Assembly (NCBI RefSeq): GCF_000801105.2 | Contig: NC_079515.1 | Span: 24,079,407-24,143,406 of the forward strand | DNA from: Raphanus sativus | Lineage: Eukaryota; Streptophyta; Magnoliopsida; Brassicales; Brassicaceae | DNA length: 64,000 nucleotides | Direction: 5' to 3' | Shown: positions 1 through 10,369 of the stretch, one piece after another | Layout: every line of letters begins with the position of its first letter | Position numbering within the stretch: position 1 is the stretch's first letter | Position numbers and translations under genes: made by a program | The notes under the pieces: model-generated | What the model was told of the DNA's origin: nothing | The model's input: only the letters and a program-made list of their open reading frames with translations | Database searches by the model: none

Positions 1-372
1 ACCTCTCCTTCTTTCTGAAGATCGTGGTGAAGAAGAACTTGGGGAGAACATGCTTAGTCTTGTCACCCTTGATGTAACCATCTTTGAGCTGAGCTATGCA
101 GGCCGATTGTCTTCGTAAAGAACGGTCGGCTCGTCTTTACCATCCGTGATCCCACATGCTGTCCGAATATGGTGTGTCATGAGTTTCAACCAGACACACT
201 CTCCGCTTGCTTCATGGATCGCCAATATATCCGAGTGATTGGATGATGTGGCTGATATAGTCTGCTTGACTGATCTCCATGAAATGGTCGTGCCTCCATA
301 TGTGAAAACATAGCCGGTTTGGGACTTAGCACTGTGTGGATCGGACTGGTAACCTGCATCAACAAAATGCTT
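1..372 (-). pseudogene. Copia retrotransposon pol fragment (RNase H end)
   Basis: Reading the minus strand from about 372 gives the conserved end of a Ty1/Copia polyprotein: a DAGYxSDPH segment, then SQTGYVFTYGG, TISWRSVKQT, ATSSNHSD and EASGECVWL. After an apparent one-base frameshift near 115 it continues as ACIAQLKDGYIKGDKTKH, then FFF. In active elements this RNase H domain degrades the RNA strand during reverse transcription. It has the same strand as the gag at 3397-4074, so the two are probably parts of one element, but the integrase and reverse transcriptase expected between them are not recognisable. The fragment runs off the left edge of the window. Confidence 0.85.
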
Positions 373-2978
373 TCATGATATTCATGGTCCATTCGGATCA
401 TATGGTTTATCTCTCTTAGATAAATTCGACCATGAATGTCTTTGTATGTCCATGATCTGTCTGGATCATGACATCATCCATAATCCATCCGGACTATGTT
501 CTTGTCCACTATATATCTTATTCATATCCTTTGACCAAAACTCTTTATGAACTTTTAGTATATGTCCACGTTATGTTCATGAAGTGGCTATTGTGTTATA
601 GTTTGAAGTTTAATCAAAACTAAGCCACTTTTTGGTCAATAGGACGTTCCTCTCACTTGGATGGTTTAGGTCGGATTTAAGACCTAGAGGAACTGGTCGG
701 AACAAGCTGGACGGGATGGATTGGTCGGGACCAATGATGATTAAGGTCGAACTAGGTCGGACATGATCCTAGTCGGTATGGTTCCCTTTGGTCGTGAATC
801 TGATGGATTCTCAGACCATTTGATCAATCTATTCTTGGTATGTTGGATCATAGATTCCAACCTTTATATACGGCTAATGATCTCTACTATAGATCATCGT
901 AGTCTCTTCATAGCCTTTCCAAGAATCAATCATCTTAATCATCCTTTCTTTAAGTATAAACACAAGGAATATATTGACTACTATATGGACTGATTTGAAA
1001 CGTTCTTATAGAACTTTCTACTAAGCATCACTTAGTCTTATCATATCGTGTGTATGCAGCTGCATTTCAGTCCATGAACAACGCAGGAACGATGTTGTTC
1101 TATGAGAACTTCTTTCTCATCTTTCAAGGTATCTTATATTACCTTTATATCCAGTGAGATATCCAATGTCTACTACATCTTTCTTAGATGTCCAGATTTC
1201 GATATTGGGTAGTAGCATTCACCACATTAGGAATTTATTTCCTTGTTCCTTAGTCCCTGTGAGTATCCTTGTGTGATCAAGCCATTCCATTGAATGCTTT
1301 ATGTAGCAACATGTACGACCACTTGTCTGTACTTTCATGTTCTACTGCTCACGATTTTCTTTTCCTCACAAGACTCATCTGTTCACTGGTTAGATGGCGT
1401 CTCACTTATGTATTTGGCCAATACGCCCATCTCATACATTCTTTGGGTTTAACTCCACGTCTCATTCTATGAGTACTCTTACGTGGGTTAGTGATCCTCG
1501 CATATCTCTTATGCTCAAGTGCTTTCTCTTTATCACTTATGAGTGTGTGTATGTGTCGACACTTTATATAATGTTCCATCGCGTTCTATCGCGTTCTAGA
1601 CATGATACAATCGATTGAGATTTTATTATTATCAGGATCATTGAATACTTTGTAGTTTGCAAGGCTACATTGTATGATACCTGTACCTTAGGACCGGCCG
1701 GTCTTATCTCATTGTCTAGTATGGTTTCTCTTTCATGAACCCGGATCTATCATTATGAGCACCTTAACTTTCTATCCGTGGTTCATTATATATGGAACAT
1801 TCTGGTCTATCTTGTATAGACTTTTACAGCAACTTGATTATGTCTCTACTAGGACATTTATATAGTGGTGCTAAGCTGGTATGACTTAGTCATTCTTTCG
1901 GGTCTGTCTGGCTATCATTCTTTCTTTGTTTATGAACGTCCAATATATATATATATCTGGTCCGAGGATCTTTGCCAAGACTTGGATGGTTAAAACCATT
2001 CCACTTTTACTTTCTATTTACCAGCTTATAGCTTTCTCCATGATGTTGGATAGTCGGATTCATCTTGTATGTAATCCGTGTACCTTGGCCACAATATGAT
2101 CACCTTTGTTTGGCTCATGGTCTCACTGAATTCGTGGGAGAAAGATCATGTTCTCTTATCCAACATATATTCCCGATTTTCATCTCATCCTTAGATGAGG
2201 TATTCCATCCTAGATGGCACATAGGTATGTGGTGGTTTATTCATAGACTCTTAGGATGGTCTATATCTGGATTATGACCCTTTATCATCTTTAGACGGGA
2301 ATATCTATGCTCACTTTATATGGCCTGATGTATCTTATCTTTCATACATGTATTCTTGTGGTGTACCCAAGCTTATAGACTTTTGAAGTCTCAACCTTAT
2401 AGGTTATGCCTTTTACGGCCAAGCTATAATGCCTTATGGCCTTCAGCCATGCTTATCATGTTCGGGTTTATAGTATGGTCATGGACCACACGGAGTGTTT
2501 ATTCTCCCCCTCATGAACATGCTATAAAGTACGTTTGTTTGTCCTCACTTAAACGTAATGCTTGGACGGTCAGCATGGTTTTAGACCATGATACACGAAT
2601 TTGTGGTCTGGTCATGATCACGGGTTTTGTTCTACTATCCTCATGATCAGATTATACTTTCGTGTTGCTTGGAACAATGAAGCCTACTGAGTTTCCCTTG
2701 TGTACATGTTCACAACGTGAGATCTTATGGGATAACTCTTTGTGCCTTATTAATCAAGTTCAGACCAGGATGGCTAATCCGGTCATGCCATAAAGTGTAT
2801 AAATTCGTTGGTGAACCTTACTGGTTACCTAGGCTTTTATGCCTTATCACACTGATCCTTAGCATAGTATTAGATCAGTAGGGAGAATGTAGTCTCGACC
2901 TCTTTTATATGTATGCCTTTGGCGATTTTCATAAGCTAAAAGGAACATTTCCTTTTGCTTTGCTCTGCCCATTGGTTA
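373..2978. other. Hairpin-dense non-coding stretch between gag and RNase H remnants
   Basis: No convincing coding sequence was found here in any frame, although Copia pol would be expected. The stretch contains many short perfect inverted repeats with 2-8 base loops, for example at 451-470, 667-686, 720-735, 1002-1014, 1102-1120, 1175-1191, 1692-1703, 1881-1893, 1986-1999, 2184-2199, 2205-2217 and 2574-2590. Stem sequences differ from site to site. It is treated as part of the same degraded retroelement because it lies between two of its domains. Confidence 0.5.
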
Positions 2979-2989
2979 TTATTGAAACC

Positions 2990-3090
2990 ATTTTGATGTG
3001 GCTTGTAATGCCATTTCGACCTTTACTCCCTCCTCGACCATGATTGGATCTACAACCACGGTTATTGTGGTATCCTTGTCCACGGCCAGT
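2990..3090 (-). pseudogene. Copia gag C-terminal Arg/Gly-rich tail, out of frame
   Basis: In one minus-strand frame this stretch encodes an RG-rich, nucleic-acid-binding-like tail (GRGQGYHNNRG, then SNHGRGGSKGRNG), which normally follows the core of Copia gag and precedes the CCHC zinc knuckle. It is separated from the gag frame at 3397-4074 by a stop and about 300 bases, and no zinc knuckle follows. The gag is therefore broken before its RNA-binding end. Confidence 0.55.
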
Positions 3091-3396
3091 GGGGATTTTG
3101 GGTCTCTCTCAATGGGTCTTAGGTGATAAATTTCGTGCCTCTTAAGGCCATGCCTTAGGCGTGGTGGTCTAGACATACTCTTCTCGAGTTTTCATTCTCA
3201 TTTGTCAATCAAAATATTTTTCAAGCAAATCAATCAAGATAAAAGAAAAACTTTTATTAATGCTATGAAATTTGAATGACAAATTATATTTAAAAGAAAA
3301 CACCAAATCATAAGTATGAAATCAGAATGTCAAAAGGCTTAAACAATAGCCGGCCAGTCCATAATAACATCTTGGACGTGGCTCACATTTGGTTCT

Positions 3397-4074
3397 CTAT
3401 TCAATGAATAAACCAATCTCATCATCTATATGAGTCCACCCGAATTTTCTTTTCTTAGCTTCTTCAGCATCACCGTATATCATCTCACATTGATACTCGG
3501 CACTTATCTCCATAACATAGTCGAGTTTGTCGAGGTTGACTTTCCTTTCTCTGCTTCTTTCCTCAAGAGCTGAAAGGTATGAGAGAAGGTCGTAATAGGT
3601 TGTGAAACCTTTAGCCTTCTGTGATAACAACACTTCCTTTGAATGGATCGTGTCACGAGTCTTGCTTAACAAGTCATAGTTTGTTATCACTACACCACAT
3701 AGTTTAAGACTATAGGTGATTCTCATAAGATCAAAGTGATAGTCATCCACGGATTCATAATCCTGGAACCTCAGAGCCTTCCATTCTTTCATGGACTCAT
3801 CTAGTAATGGCTCGAAGAACATGGTGTTCAATCTCGACCAGAGATCGTAAGGATCGTTGATGTAACTGCACTCATCATACAGATCCTTCACGAGATGCTT
3901 TCTCATTATCAAAACAGCTCTACGCCTTTCATATGCAAGGGTATCATTGCCGTATTTGATACACTTCCCAAGTCCTTTAGACTTTAAATCGGCTGAAGTG
4001 TTCATCGCCCAATCAAGGTAATTGTCTCCATTGAGATCAAGGGCTGGGTAATCCGAGTGATGGAGTCTCGACAT
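3397..4074 (-). pseudogene. Copia (Bianca-like) gag protein, truncated
   Basis: A 226-residue frame from the methionine of MSRLHHSDYPALDLNGDNY to the stop at 3397. The pattern ALDLxGxNYLxW, then RRRAVLIMRKHL, NDPYDLWSRL, WKALRFQDYESVDDY, and RITYSLKLCG is the gag-polypeptide domain of plant Copia elements, closest in style to the Bianca-type lineage whose gag begins similarly. Gag coats the RNA genome inside the virus-like particle. An upstream methionine would lengthen the frame to 4179, but that extension does not look like gag. The frame ends before the RG-rich and zinc-knuckle part, so this is a remnant. Confidence 0.85.
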
Positions 4075-4159
4075 CTGAATCATATCAAAATGATTTGTGT
4101 TAGTACATACAATTTTCTGATGCCATTGGCTATCCAAGAAATAAAAGGCACTCGGCCAG

Positions 4160-4840
4160 TATGTAAACAATAAAGCCATATGGCTTGTGTGACCAATGCC
4201 ATTCGGCTATTACACAATTAAATCACATTGCCAGCAAACAAATAAGAGGGCCATACGGCCAGTTTGCATTCTCTTTAGAAATTTACTTTCTCATAACTCA
4301 TCCATCACTTAATCAACTTATTTGATTTATAAATCCCTTGAAAATAGTGGGATGGAAGAGTGCATGGTTTAGCCATACCATATGGTATGCTACATCGACC
4401 CATGCGATTTAATGGTCTAGTAGTACCATTCGGTACACATCCTCGACCAAATAAAACGGATCGTGATTTAGCTGCACTGTGGTGCGCATCATCCATCACC
4501 GGTGATTGTGGATCACCGTGGATCATCGAGGATCACCGTGGATCACCTTGGATCACTGATCATCGTAGATTATCGCGGATCATCGAGGATCATCATGGAT
4601 CATAGATCAACGCGGATCATCGTGGATGATCACCGTGAATCATAGGTGAAAAATCTAGTTGCACCTGAGGGTGAACATCATCGACCATTGATTTTTTATG
4701 GTCTAATCGTACTTAAGAGTACGTATCATCGACCTTTACTTCATATGGTCTAGTCATACCTATTGGTATGCATCATTGACTTAAAAAAAATCATGGTCTA
4801 GCCACACTATGGTGTGCATCATCGACCAAAAGATGTGGAA
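4160..4840 (-). repeat. Degenerate repeats with a covarying hairpin in each unit
   Basis: On the plus strand, units with a consensus like ATGGTCTAG - stem - 4-base loop - complementary stem - CATCATCGACC recur about seven times (4362-4400, 4410-4446, 4457-4500, 4653-4686, 4698-4734, 4744-4780, 4791-4827). The flanks are conserved but the stems change in matched pairs: CATACC/GGTATG, GTACC/GGTAC, GCAC/GTGC, CACC/GGTG, CGTACT/AGTACG, CATACC/GGTATG, CACAC/GTGTG. Related small hairpins lie at 4173-4186 and 4249-4260. The array lies in the leader between the LTR and gag of the Copia remnant. Confidence 0.7.
4498..4640. repeat. Short tandem repeat, GATCAYCGNG-type
   Basis: About a dozen imperfect copies of a roughly 10-12 base unit resembling GTGGATCACC / GAGGATCATC, lying between the third and fourth hairpin units. 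GATC occurs in most copies, so the array is itself rich in small palindromes. Confidence 0.85.
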
Positions 4841-4844
4841 AACA

Positions 4845-5120
4845 TTAACCTTATGTTTTGTTTGGACATATAGCGTGTCATCCTTAAAGGGGTATCACTT
4901 GTTGTCCATACAAAACGAAAGTCATGTAATCACATGCTTTATATTTTAGGGTTTAGGGTTTCTTAAAATCAGATTTAAACTTTAAGGATTAGGGTTTAAA
5001 ATTCAAATCTGTTTTTAGGATTAGGTTAAACATTGACCTTAAATTTTGTTTGGACATATAGCGTGTCATCCTTAAAGGGGTATCACTTGTTGTCCATACA
5101 AAACTAAAGTCATGTAAAAC
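4845..5120. repeat. Direct duplication of about 85 bp in the Copia leader
   Basis: The segment beginning AACATTAACCTTATGTTTTG at about 4848 recurs, nearly identical, from about 5029: both contain TTTGGACATATAGCGTGTCA and GGGGTATCACTTGTTGTCCA and end at GTCATGTAA. About 100 bases rich in AGGGTTTAGG separate the copies. Confidence 0.85.
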
Positions 5121-5639
5121 TATTAAGGGTTTAGGGTTTTGATTTTAAAATAAACAGAACTAAAATCAACCAAATCAAATCGCAAAATTTTTAAATCGGA
5201 TTTAAGATGAAGAGAAGTTTGAAACCCGAATTGCTTGAACCACAAGTAAAGATTAGGGTTCTTGAGATCTTACCTTAATCTTTGCCGATCTTTTCTCCTT
5301 GGTTCCTCTTTTAGAAACCTTAAATAATCAACAATGAAAGTTTCAAAGTTGGATTAGTATGAGATCTAAGAACAATAGAAATCGAAATTAAGAGAGATAA
5401 GGAGTTGGCGGCTATTAGGGTTTTGGATGATCTTTGACGGCGCGGCTTGCACTGGGAGGTGACGGCGCGTCTGGAGTCGGATTGATGCGTGGTCTGCGGC
5501 GCTGGATTCGTCTCGTCAAGAGCTTCAATTTGATATATTACTCGCCGTCTGGATCCTTACGGTTAGGGAGATATGACGGTTTAAAGTTGCGGCTGAAATT
5601 AAGGTTTTTGTGGTCGCTGGATTTTAGCTAGGGTTTAGA

Positions 5640-5825
5640 GTCTCGTGCTGATAACGTGTTGTAAATAAAGAAGAGAAGAGAAGAGAGGAATTTGTGTGTC
5701 TTATTCCATGAATAATGATCTCCTTATATAGGATACAATAGCTTGGAGACAAAGCTTAACTTGGAGTGGGGAACAAGTATATCTAGGACTTTCCATATGG
5801 ACATCACTACAATATTTTATAACAA
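5640..5825 (-). mobile_element. 5' LTR fragment and primer-binding region of the Copia element
   Basis: On the minus strand the sequence TACAACACGTTATCAGCACG, characteristic of the LTR/primer-binding junction of many plant Copia elements, is centred on 5641-5662. The LTR lies beyond it from about 5660 to the assembly gap. It contains a TATA-like motif read as TATATAAGGA (5721-5731) and a purine/pyrimidine GAAGAGAAGAGAAG tract. The orientation agrees with gag. The outer end of the LTR is lost in the gap, so no target duplication can be checked. Confidence 0.75.
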
Positions 5826-5925
5826 NNNNNNNNNNNNNNNNNNNNNNNNNNNNNNNNNNNNNNNNNNNNNNNNNNNNNNNNNNNNNNNNNNNNNNNNNNN
5901 NNNNNNNNNNNNNNNNNNNNNNNNN
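5826..5925. other. Assembly gap (100 N)
   Basis: Exactly 100 N, usually a placeholder for unknown length. It cuts both the Copia LTR on its left and the DUF1985 gene of the MULE on its right, and lies next to a 21-bp tandem repeat that probably stopped assembly. Confidence 0.99.
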
Positions 5926-7859
5926 TTCGTTTGAGGAGCAGGCTGTTTCGTCTGAGGAGCAGGCTGTTTAGTTTGAGGAGCAGGCTGTTTCGTTTGAGGA
6001 GCAGGCTGTTTAGTTTGAGGAGCAGGCTGTTTAGTTTGAGGAGCAGGCTGTTTCGCCTTTTGAGGAGTAGGCTTTGCCTTTTGAGGAGCAGGCTGTCTGG
6101 TGGGAGGAGTAGGATGATTGGTTTGAAGTGGAGGCTGATCCTTTTGAGGAGTAGTCTGTTTGTTACTAGCCCCGGTTTCTGGGGCTTGTGGGGTAGGGTG
6201 TTTTTTACTAACCCCGGTTTCTGGGGCTTGAGGGGTAGCCTGATTGGTGACACCAACCTTCTTCTCCACAGCTTCCAATCTATCGGAGATCTTCCTAATC
6301 TCCCTGATGCACTTCTTAAACCCCTCTTTCATCATGTCACCTAAGTCCTTGAACATGTTTTCTAACTCCTCTCTGGTCACCCAACTAGCCTCTTCTCTAG
6401 CCTCTTCTGTAGCCTCTTCTGTAGCCTCTGTAGGAGCCTCTTCTCTAGCCTCTTTAGGAGCCTCTTTAGGAGCCTCTTTACGAGCTTTCTTCCGAGGTCT
6501 CTGATTGTCTTCCTCCACCTCCTCCACAACCATCTCTTTGGCTCTTTTCGATGGAGTCACAAACTTGGGTTTTGTACCAGTGACTTCCCAGCAATCCATG
6601 GTCCACTTCCACGGTCTCCGATCATACATCACTTTAATGATGTTCTCCGCGGGCACGTCATCAACCTCAGAGTCCCATTTTGGCCACATTTCACTAATGT
6701 CCTTCTCAACAAAGTTGATCACGCGGGTCTGCAGTAAATAGAAGAAGAATCGAGTTAGATATTTGAAACAAAATACTAAATAGACGACTTAATTATAAGT
6801 CGTCAACTAAGTCGTCCAGCTGGACGACCTTCCAGACGACTTATTATAAGTCGTCTACTAAGTCGTCCAGCTGGACGACCTTCCAGACGACTTATAATAA
6901 GTCGTCTACTAAGTCGTCCAGCTGGAAGACCTTCCAGACGACTTATAATAAGTCGTCTACTAAGTCGTCCAGCTGGAAGACCTTCCGGACGACTTAATTA
7001 AGTGAAGATGGAAAGGTACCTGACTCAAGATAGCAGCTTTCATGAATCTGCGGCCTCTGCTGCCGTCGTAAGCCAGAATCGGTGGAGACGGACTGTTTGC
7101 TCTGGGTAGACCAATACTAGCACCCAATCCCGGAATAGCTTCGTACGCCCAGACCTGAAGAACTTGTATAAAGCCATCCACGGTGTAACAGCCAGTAATA
7201 TCTTTGTTCCACAAAGAGTCCATCAGCACCTTAAACGCGACTCTCCCCCATGGATAATTCTCAAACCTTTCTAAATCCATCACTAGCCTTGCGAGAGTAG
7301 CTCGTGTAGCGCTTGAGAACTTTTTCCCTTCAATGAATCCAGTGAAGATGGAAAGGTACGCGAGTCGCTTGCGATCTTCCCTGGACCAATCCCCGCATCT
7401 CTTCAGTGCTGCTATTATCTGATCAGTACTTGGCCCAGCTTCCCGATGAACTCCCATCATCTCCCAGAAAGAAACCATCTGTGGGGTAACTTCACATTCT
7501 GGTGTCTCAAGGTCCTCGATGTAGTCGCAGTTTAGACCAGTGATGTTTTCAAACTCTAACAGTGAAAACCTCGCAGGTTCTGGACCAACGAGACACCACA
7601 TCTCGTACTTCTTCTTAATGTCCAGCTTTAAACCGAGCAAGTGGTGAACCAGCCTTGAAGCCCAACCAAATCCCTGCTCCTTGAACTTGATGAAAACTCC
7701 CAATCTCGACTCCTTGAGCTCTTCAAATTCAGCATCAGTGAGAGCTTCCCTAAGAGCAGTATGCAACTTCGTGTTATCCGTATGATACGAAATGCTATTG
7801 TGGGGTTCTGGCTCTTCCCCTAATGTGTATAACCTACGGGGGAGTTCTGGAATATCCAT
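5926..7859 (-). CDS. DUF1985 protein of a MULE, 3' end in assembly gap
   Basis: Two exons. Exon 1 runs 7859-7020 (280 codons from MDIPELPRRL) and carries DUF1985: FGWASRLVHHLLG, YEMWCLVGPEPARFSL, EFENITGLNC, then a WSREDRKRLAYLSIF segment. Exon 2 starts at 6728 (TRVINFVEKDISEMW) after a 291-bp intron with GT-AG ends. It encodes an acidic/basic stretch rich in EEAREEA, a short coiled-coil-like helix, then a low-complexity PAPQTKQ repeat that enters the gap. Crucifer proteins of this design usually end in a ULP1-type cysteine protease and are spread by MULEs (the Kaonashi group). Here that part is unseen. A methionine 11 codons upstream is probably non-coding because a TTTTGCAG acceptor lies between the two. 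Confidence 0.75.
5929..6062 (-). repeat. 21-bp coding tandem repeat (KQPAPQT)
   Basis: Six to seven near-perfect copies of a 21-base unit (plus strand TTTGAGGAGCAGGCTGTTTMG), encoding a seven-residue KQPAPQT repeat in the DUF1985 protein. Degenerate copies continue to about 6160. The array abuts the assembly gap. Confidence 0.9.
6782..6998. repeat. 51-bp tandem repeat within the DUF1985 intron
   Basis: Four copies begin at 6782, 6834, 6885 and 6936, with a partial fifth at 6987. Each contains AGACGACTTA-TAAGTCGTCT and AGTCGTCCAGCTGGAMGAC, so each unit is an inverted repeat. The array fills most of the intron between 6729 and 7019. Confidence 0.92.
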
Positions 7860-7929
7860 CCTTTTTGTCTGCAAAATAATCAAAGACAACAATAGAAGTC
7901 AGAACACAAGCTAAATCAATCACGCCTTA

Positions 7930-8110
7930 ATTGTTACTCCAGACGACTTAGTAGACGACTTAAATATAAGTCGTCTAGAAAGTCGTCCAACTGGACGACT
8001 TAGTTGACGACTTATATTTAAGTCGTCTGGAAAGTCTTCCAAATGGACGTACTAAGTCGTCCAGGTTGAAGACTTTCCAGACGACTTACTTACAAGTCTT
8101 CCAGTAGAAA
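7930..8110. repeat. AAGTCGTC inverted-repeat cluster upstream of the DUF1985 start
   Basis: The same AGACGACTT/AAGTCGTCT motif as in the intron array recurs here about ten times in both orientations, just 5' of the gene, and again more sparsely at 8735-8825 and 9198-9262. It looks like a dispersed element-specific motif, not coding sequence. Confidence 0.85.
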
Positions 8111-8264
8111 AATTTCAAGCGGACCTGATTAGTCGCAGAAGGAGTTCGAGTACTCGTCATTGTGGTTATAGATCTGAAAAAATAAACGTGAAACGGTGAG
8201 AATGAGTAAATTGAAAGAGACAACGTTTTATGTTCATCTTTTCCACGAGTTTGATGACTTACCG

Positions 8265-8520
8265 GCGTTAGGGTTTACAGAGAAACGGCGCTACGGTTTA
8301 CAGAGAAGAAGCGGCGGCGCTAGGGTTTAGAAGAAGCGGCGGCGCTAGGGTTTAGAAGAAACGGCGGTGCTAGCTAGTGTTTAGAGTAAGCGGCGGTGAG
8401 AACGTTGGTGAGCACGGTGGCGAGGGCGACGGTTTGTTCGGAAATAGTGGAAGCGGGGGCGCTAGGGTTTAGAGGAATCGGCGGCGCTAGGGTTAGAAGA
8501 AGCTGCGGCGACAACGGTGA
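8265..8520. repeat. GC-rich repeats of about 26 bp (GCGGCGGCGCTAGGGTTTAGA)
   Basis: Five to six imperfect copies of a unit containing GGCGGCGCTAGGGTTTAGAAGAA lie in the promoter/5'-UTR zone of the DUF1985 gene. The GC content is high compared with the flanks. The intact MULE has no equivalent, so this is specific to the left copy. Confidence 0.8.
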
Positions 8521-9424
8521 GAATGAAGTGAGATAGATAGCCGACGTTGAGAACGATGGTTGTTCGGAAATAGTGGGAATTCGAATCGCCTTTGATATCG
8601 CCGGTGAGAGAGAACTGTTAGGGTTTCTGTTCGCGGAAAATGAAAAAAAAAAAAAAAAATCACCTTATATATTGGGTAAATAATCCGGTTAGCTTTAAAA
8701 GTACATTGGTAAACTTTAAGGTTTGGTCCGGTTTAGACGACTTATTCTGGCTGATAATGTACATCAGACGACCTAATATTTAGTCGTCTGGGAACAGAAG
8801 ACTAAATATTAAGTCGTCCAATACCCTAAAATGAACCCCTAAACTAAAATGACTAAATTAACTTACTAACCACGTTATAAAATCAAATTATACTTCAATA
8901 GTGTTTACTATACACAGAAACGAACACGCCTAGGTAATTTTAAAAATTTTCAAAAACGGTTTTAATGCTTTCCAAAATCTAACCCTAAGAACACATACAA
9001 TACTACAACATATGTTGATGAAACATAAACTAAAGAATATCATGACTCACTACTTTCACTCATCTGGGCTGAAAACAATTGAAATTTGTTATATATTAAT
9101 TTATATCTCTTAAGACATATGTTAATTACATAATTCCAATTTTTCACTTATCAAAATATTTTTTACAAAATTTTTAAATTATGTTTAAGAATAACTGTCC
9201 AGACGACTTAACTTAAAGTCGTCTGGACGACTTATTTTCAAGTCGTCTGTTTACAGACGACTTGCGAGGGGTAGAAACGTAAAAAAAAATCCGTTTTTTT
9301 GTTTGTTCACAAGGAGATAGTTGTAATTTCAATAGCCTTTTAAGTTACTTTTGCCTTTGACCCAAGTTGGGGTACTCTTTTGGGTTTGACTCCAAGTTTT
9401 GAGTCACAATTGGTAATTCATTCA

Positions 9425-9706
9425 TGATAGAAAGGAGTAAACAGAAAGAAAGGCCTACGGTAAAATAACATAGGTGGTCCCATGAGTCTTTTGACAAGGG
9501 CATATAAAGTAAATACTGCAAAATCATTAACTTTATTGACAAAATGCAGTTCTTAGTGGGCCCACTGTATAATACAAAGATTCGAATAATTAATAATCTG
9601 AGGTAAGAGCTTTTGACTATTTCCCCTCCCAGACCGAGAGCCAAGAAGCGAGAGATGCATATCACAAGTTGTGGTCAAAGATGTGTATCTTCCGTATCAG
9701 AACTAA
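9425..9706. other. Intergenic, nothing recognised
   Basis: Between the MULE end and a MITE. An open minus-strand frame exists here but overlaps the MULE terminus and resembles no known family. Confidence 0.4.
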
Positions 9707-9962
9707 GAGCATGATTATTGTAAGTTCCTTAAGTTTTGGTTCTTAATACACATATATGTATATGTATATATTATATATGCGTATATAATTATTTGTTAAA
9801 GACTTTACGGAAACCGAAACCGAAAGTTCTTTAATTAAAGATCAAACGGTTTCGGTTTCCGTAAAGTTCTTAACAAACAATTATATCCGCATATATAATA
9901 TATACATATACATATATATGTATTAAGGACCAAACTTTAAAGAACTTGCAATAATCATGCTC
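9707..9962. mobile_element. Foldback MITE, Tourist-like
   Basis: The two halves are nearly perfect inverted copies of each other. It opens GAGCATGATTATTGTAAG and closes with CTTGCAATAATCATGCTC, and the inner arms contain GACTTTACGGAAACCGAAAC and its complement around a centre near 9835. Flanking triplets are TAA and TAT, a one-base-decayed 3-bp target duplication typical of PIF/Harbinger MITEs. Transcripts would form a hairpin of about 120 bp. Confidence 0.85.
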
Positions 9963-10093
9963 TATATAAGCTTTTATGTCGTCAGATTTTGTTTTACTTT
10001 AATTATATATGTTTTGATGTTTTATAGTTTTGAAGAAAAGGCCTAGTAAGACAAGATGAATATAGCAAGAAAATAAGAGAGCTAGTTGATAAC

Positions 10094-10360
10094 CAGTGGC
10101 GGAGCTAGAAATATTTTTGACTGGGGTCATAATATATAAATTTAATATTTAAATTATATATATATATATATAACAAAAATGTTTTTTTTCACAAATTAAT
10201 GGGAACAAATGAAAATTTAAACATAAATTAGTGGGGTCAAAAGCCATATTTTAACTAAATTTTATAATAACTTTAGAAAAATATACACTAAAAAAAAATT
10301 TCCCCCAATTTTATTGGAGTCACTTGACTCCACCACCACCACTGTGCCTCCGCCTCTGTT
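10094..10360. mobile_element. Non-autonomous TIR element (CAGTGGCGGAG family)
   Basis: It begins CAGTGGCGGAGCTAG and ends CTCCGCCTCTGTT, inverted ends of the type common in plant genomes. Both sides are flanked by GTTGATAAC (10085-10093 and 10361-10369), a perfect 9-bp target duplication. The interior is AT-rich and non-coding. Confidence 0.75.
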
Positions 10361-10369
10361 GTTGATAAC

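Larger units (their letters stand above)
5926..9424 (-). mobile_element. Truncated MULE carrying a DUF1985 gene
   Basis: The right part of a Mutator-like element related to the intact one at 34551-43315. Shared features are a DUF1985 gene on the minus strand with a 5'-UTR intron acceptor just before the ATG, arrays of a short palindromic motif, and a homologous outer end: both ends contain a RAAACGTAAA...CCGTTTTTT...TTTGTTCA block, then a TTGGGGTAC motif, before stopping. By alignment to that element the end falls near 9424. The other end and any ULP1 domain are lost in or beyond the gap, so the target duplication cannot be tested. Confidence 0.7.

Noticed and set aside
5931..6344. Repetitive Leu/Arg/Ser frame on the plus strand
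   Set aside because: It is the reverse reading of the 21-bp repeat in the DUF1985 gene.
6782..8110. CRISPR-like array
   Set aside because: Regular 51-bp repeats without distinct spacers, in a eukaryotic transposon intron. It is a minisatellite.
9345..9665. 106-codon minus-strand frame
   Set aside because: It overlaps the MULE terminus and shows no domain or splice context.
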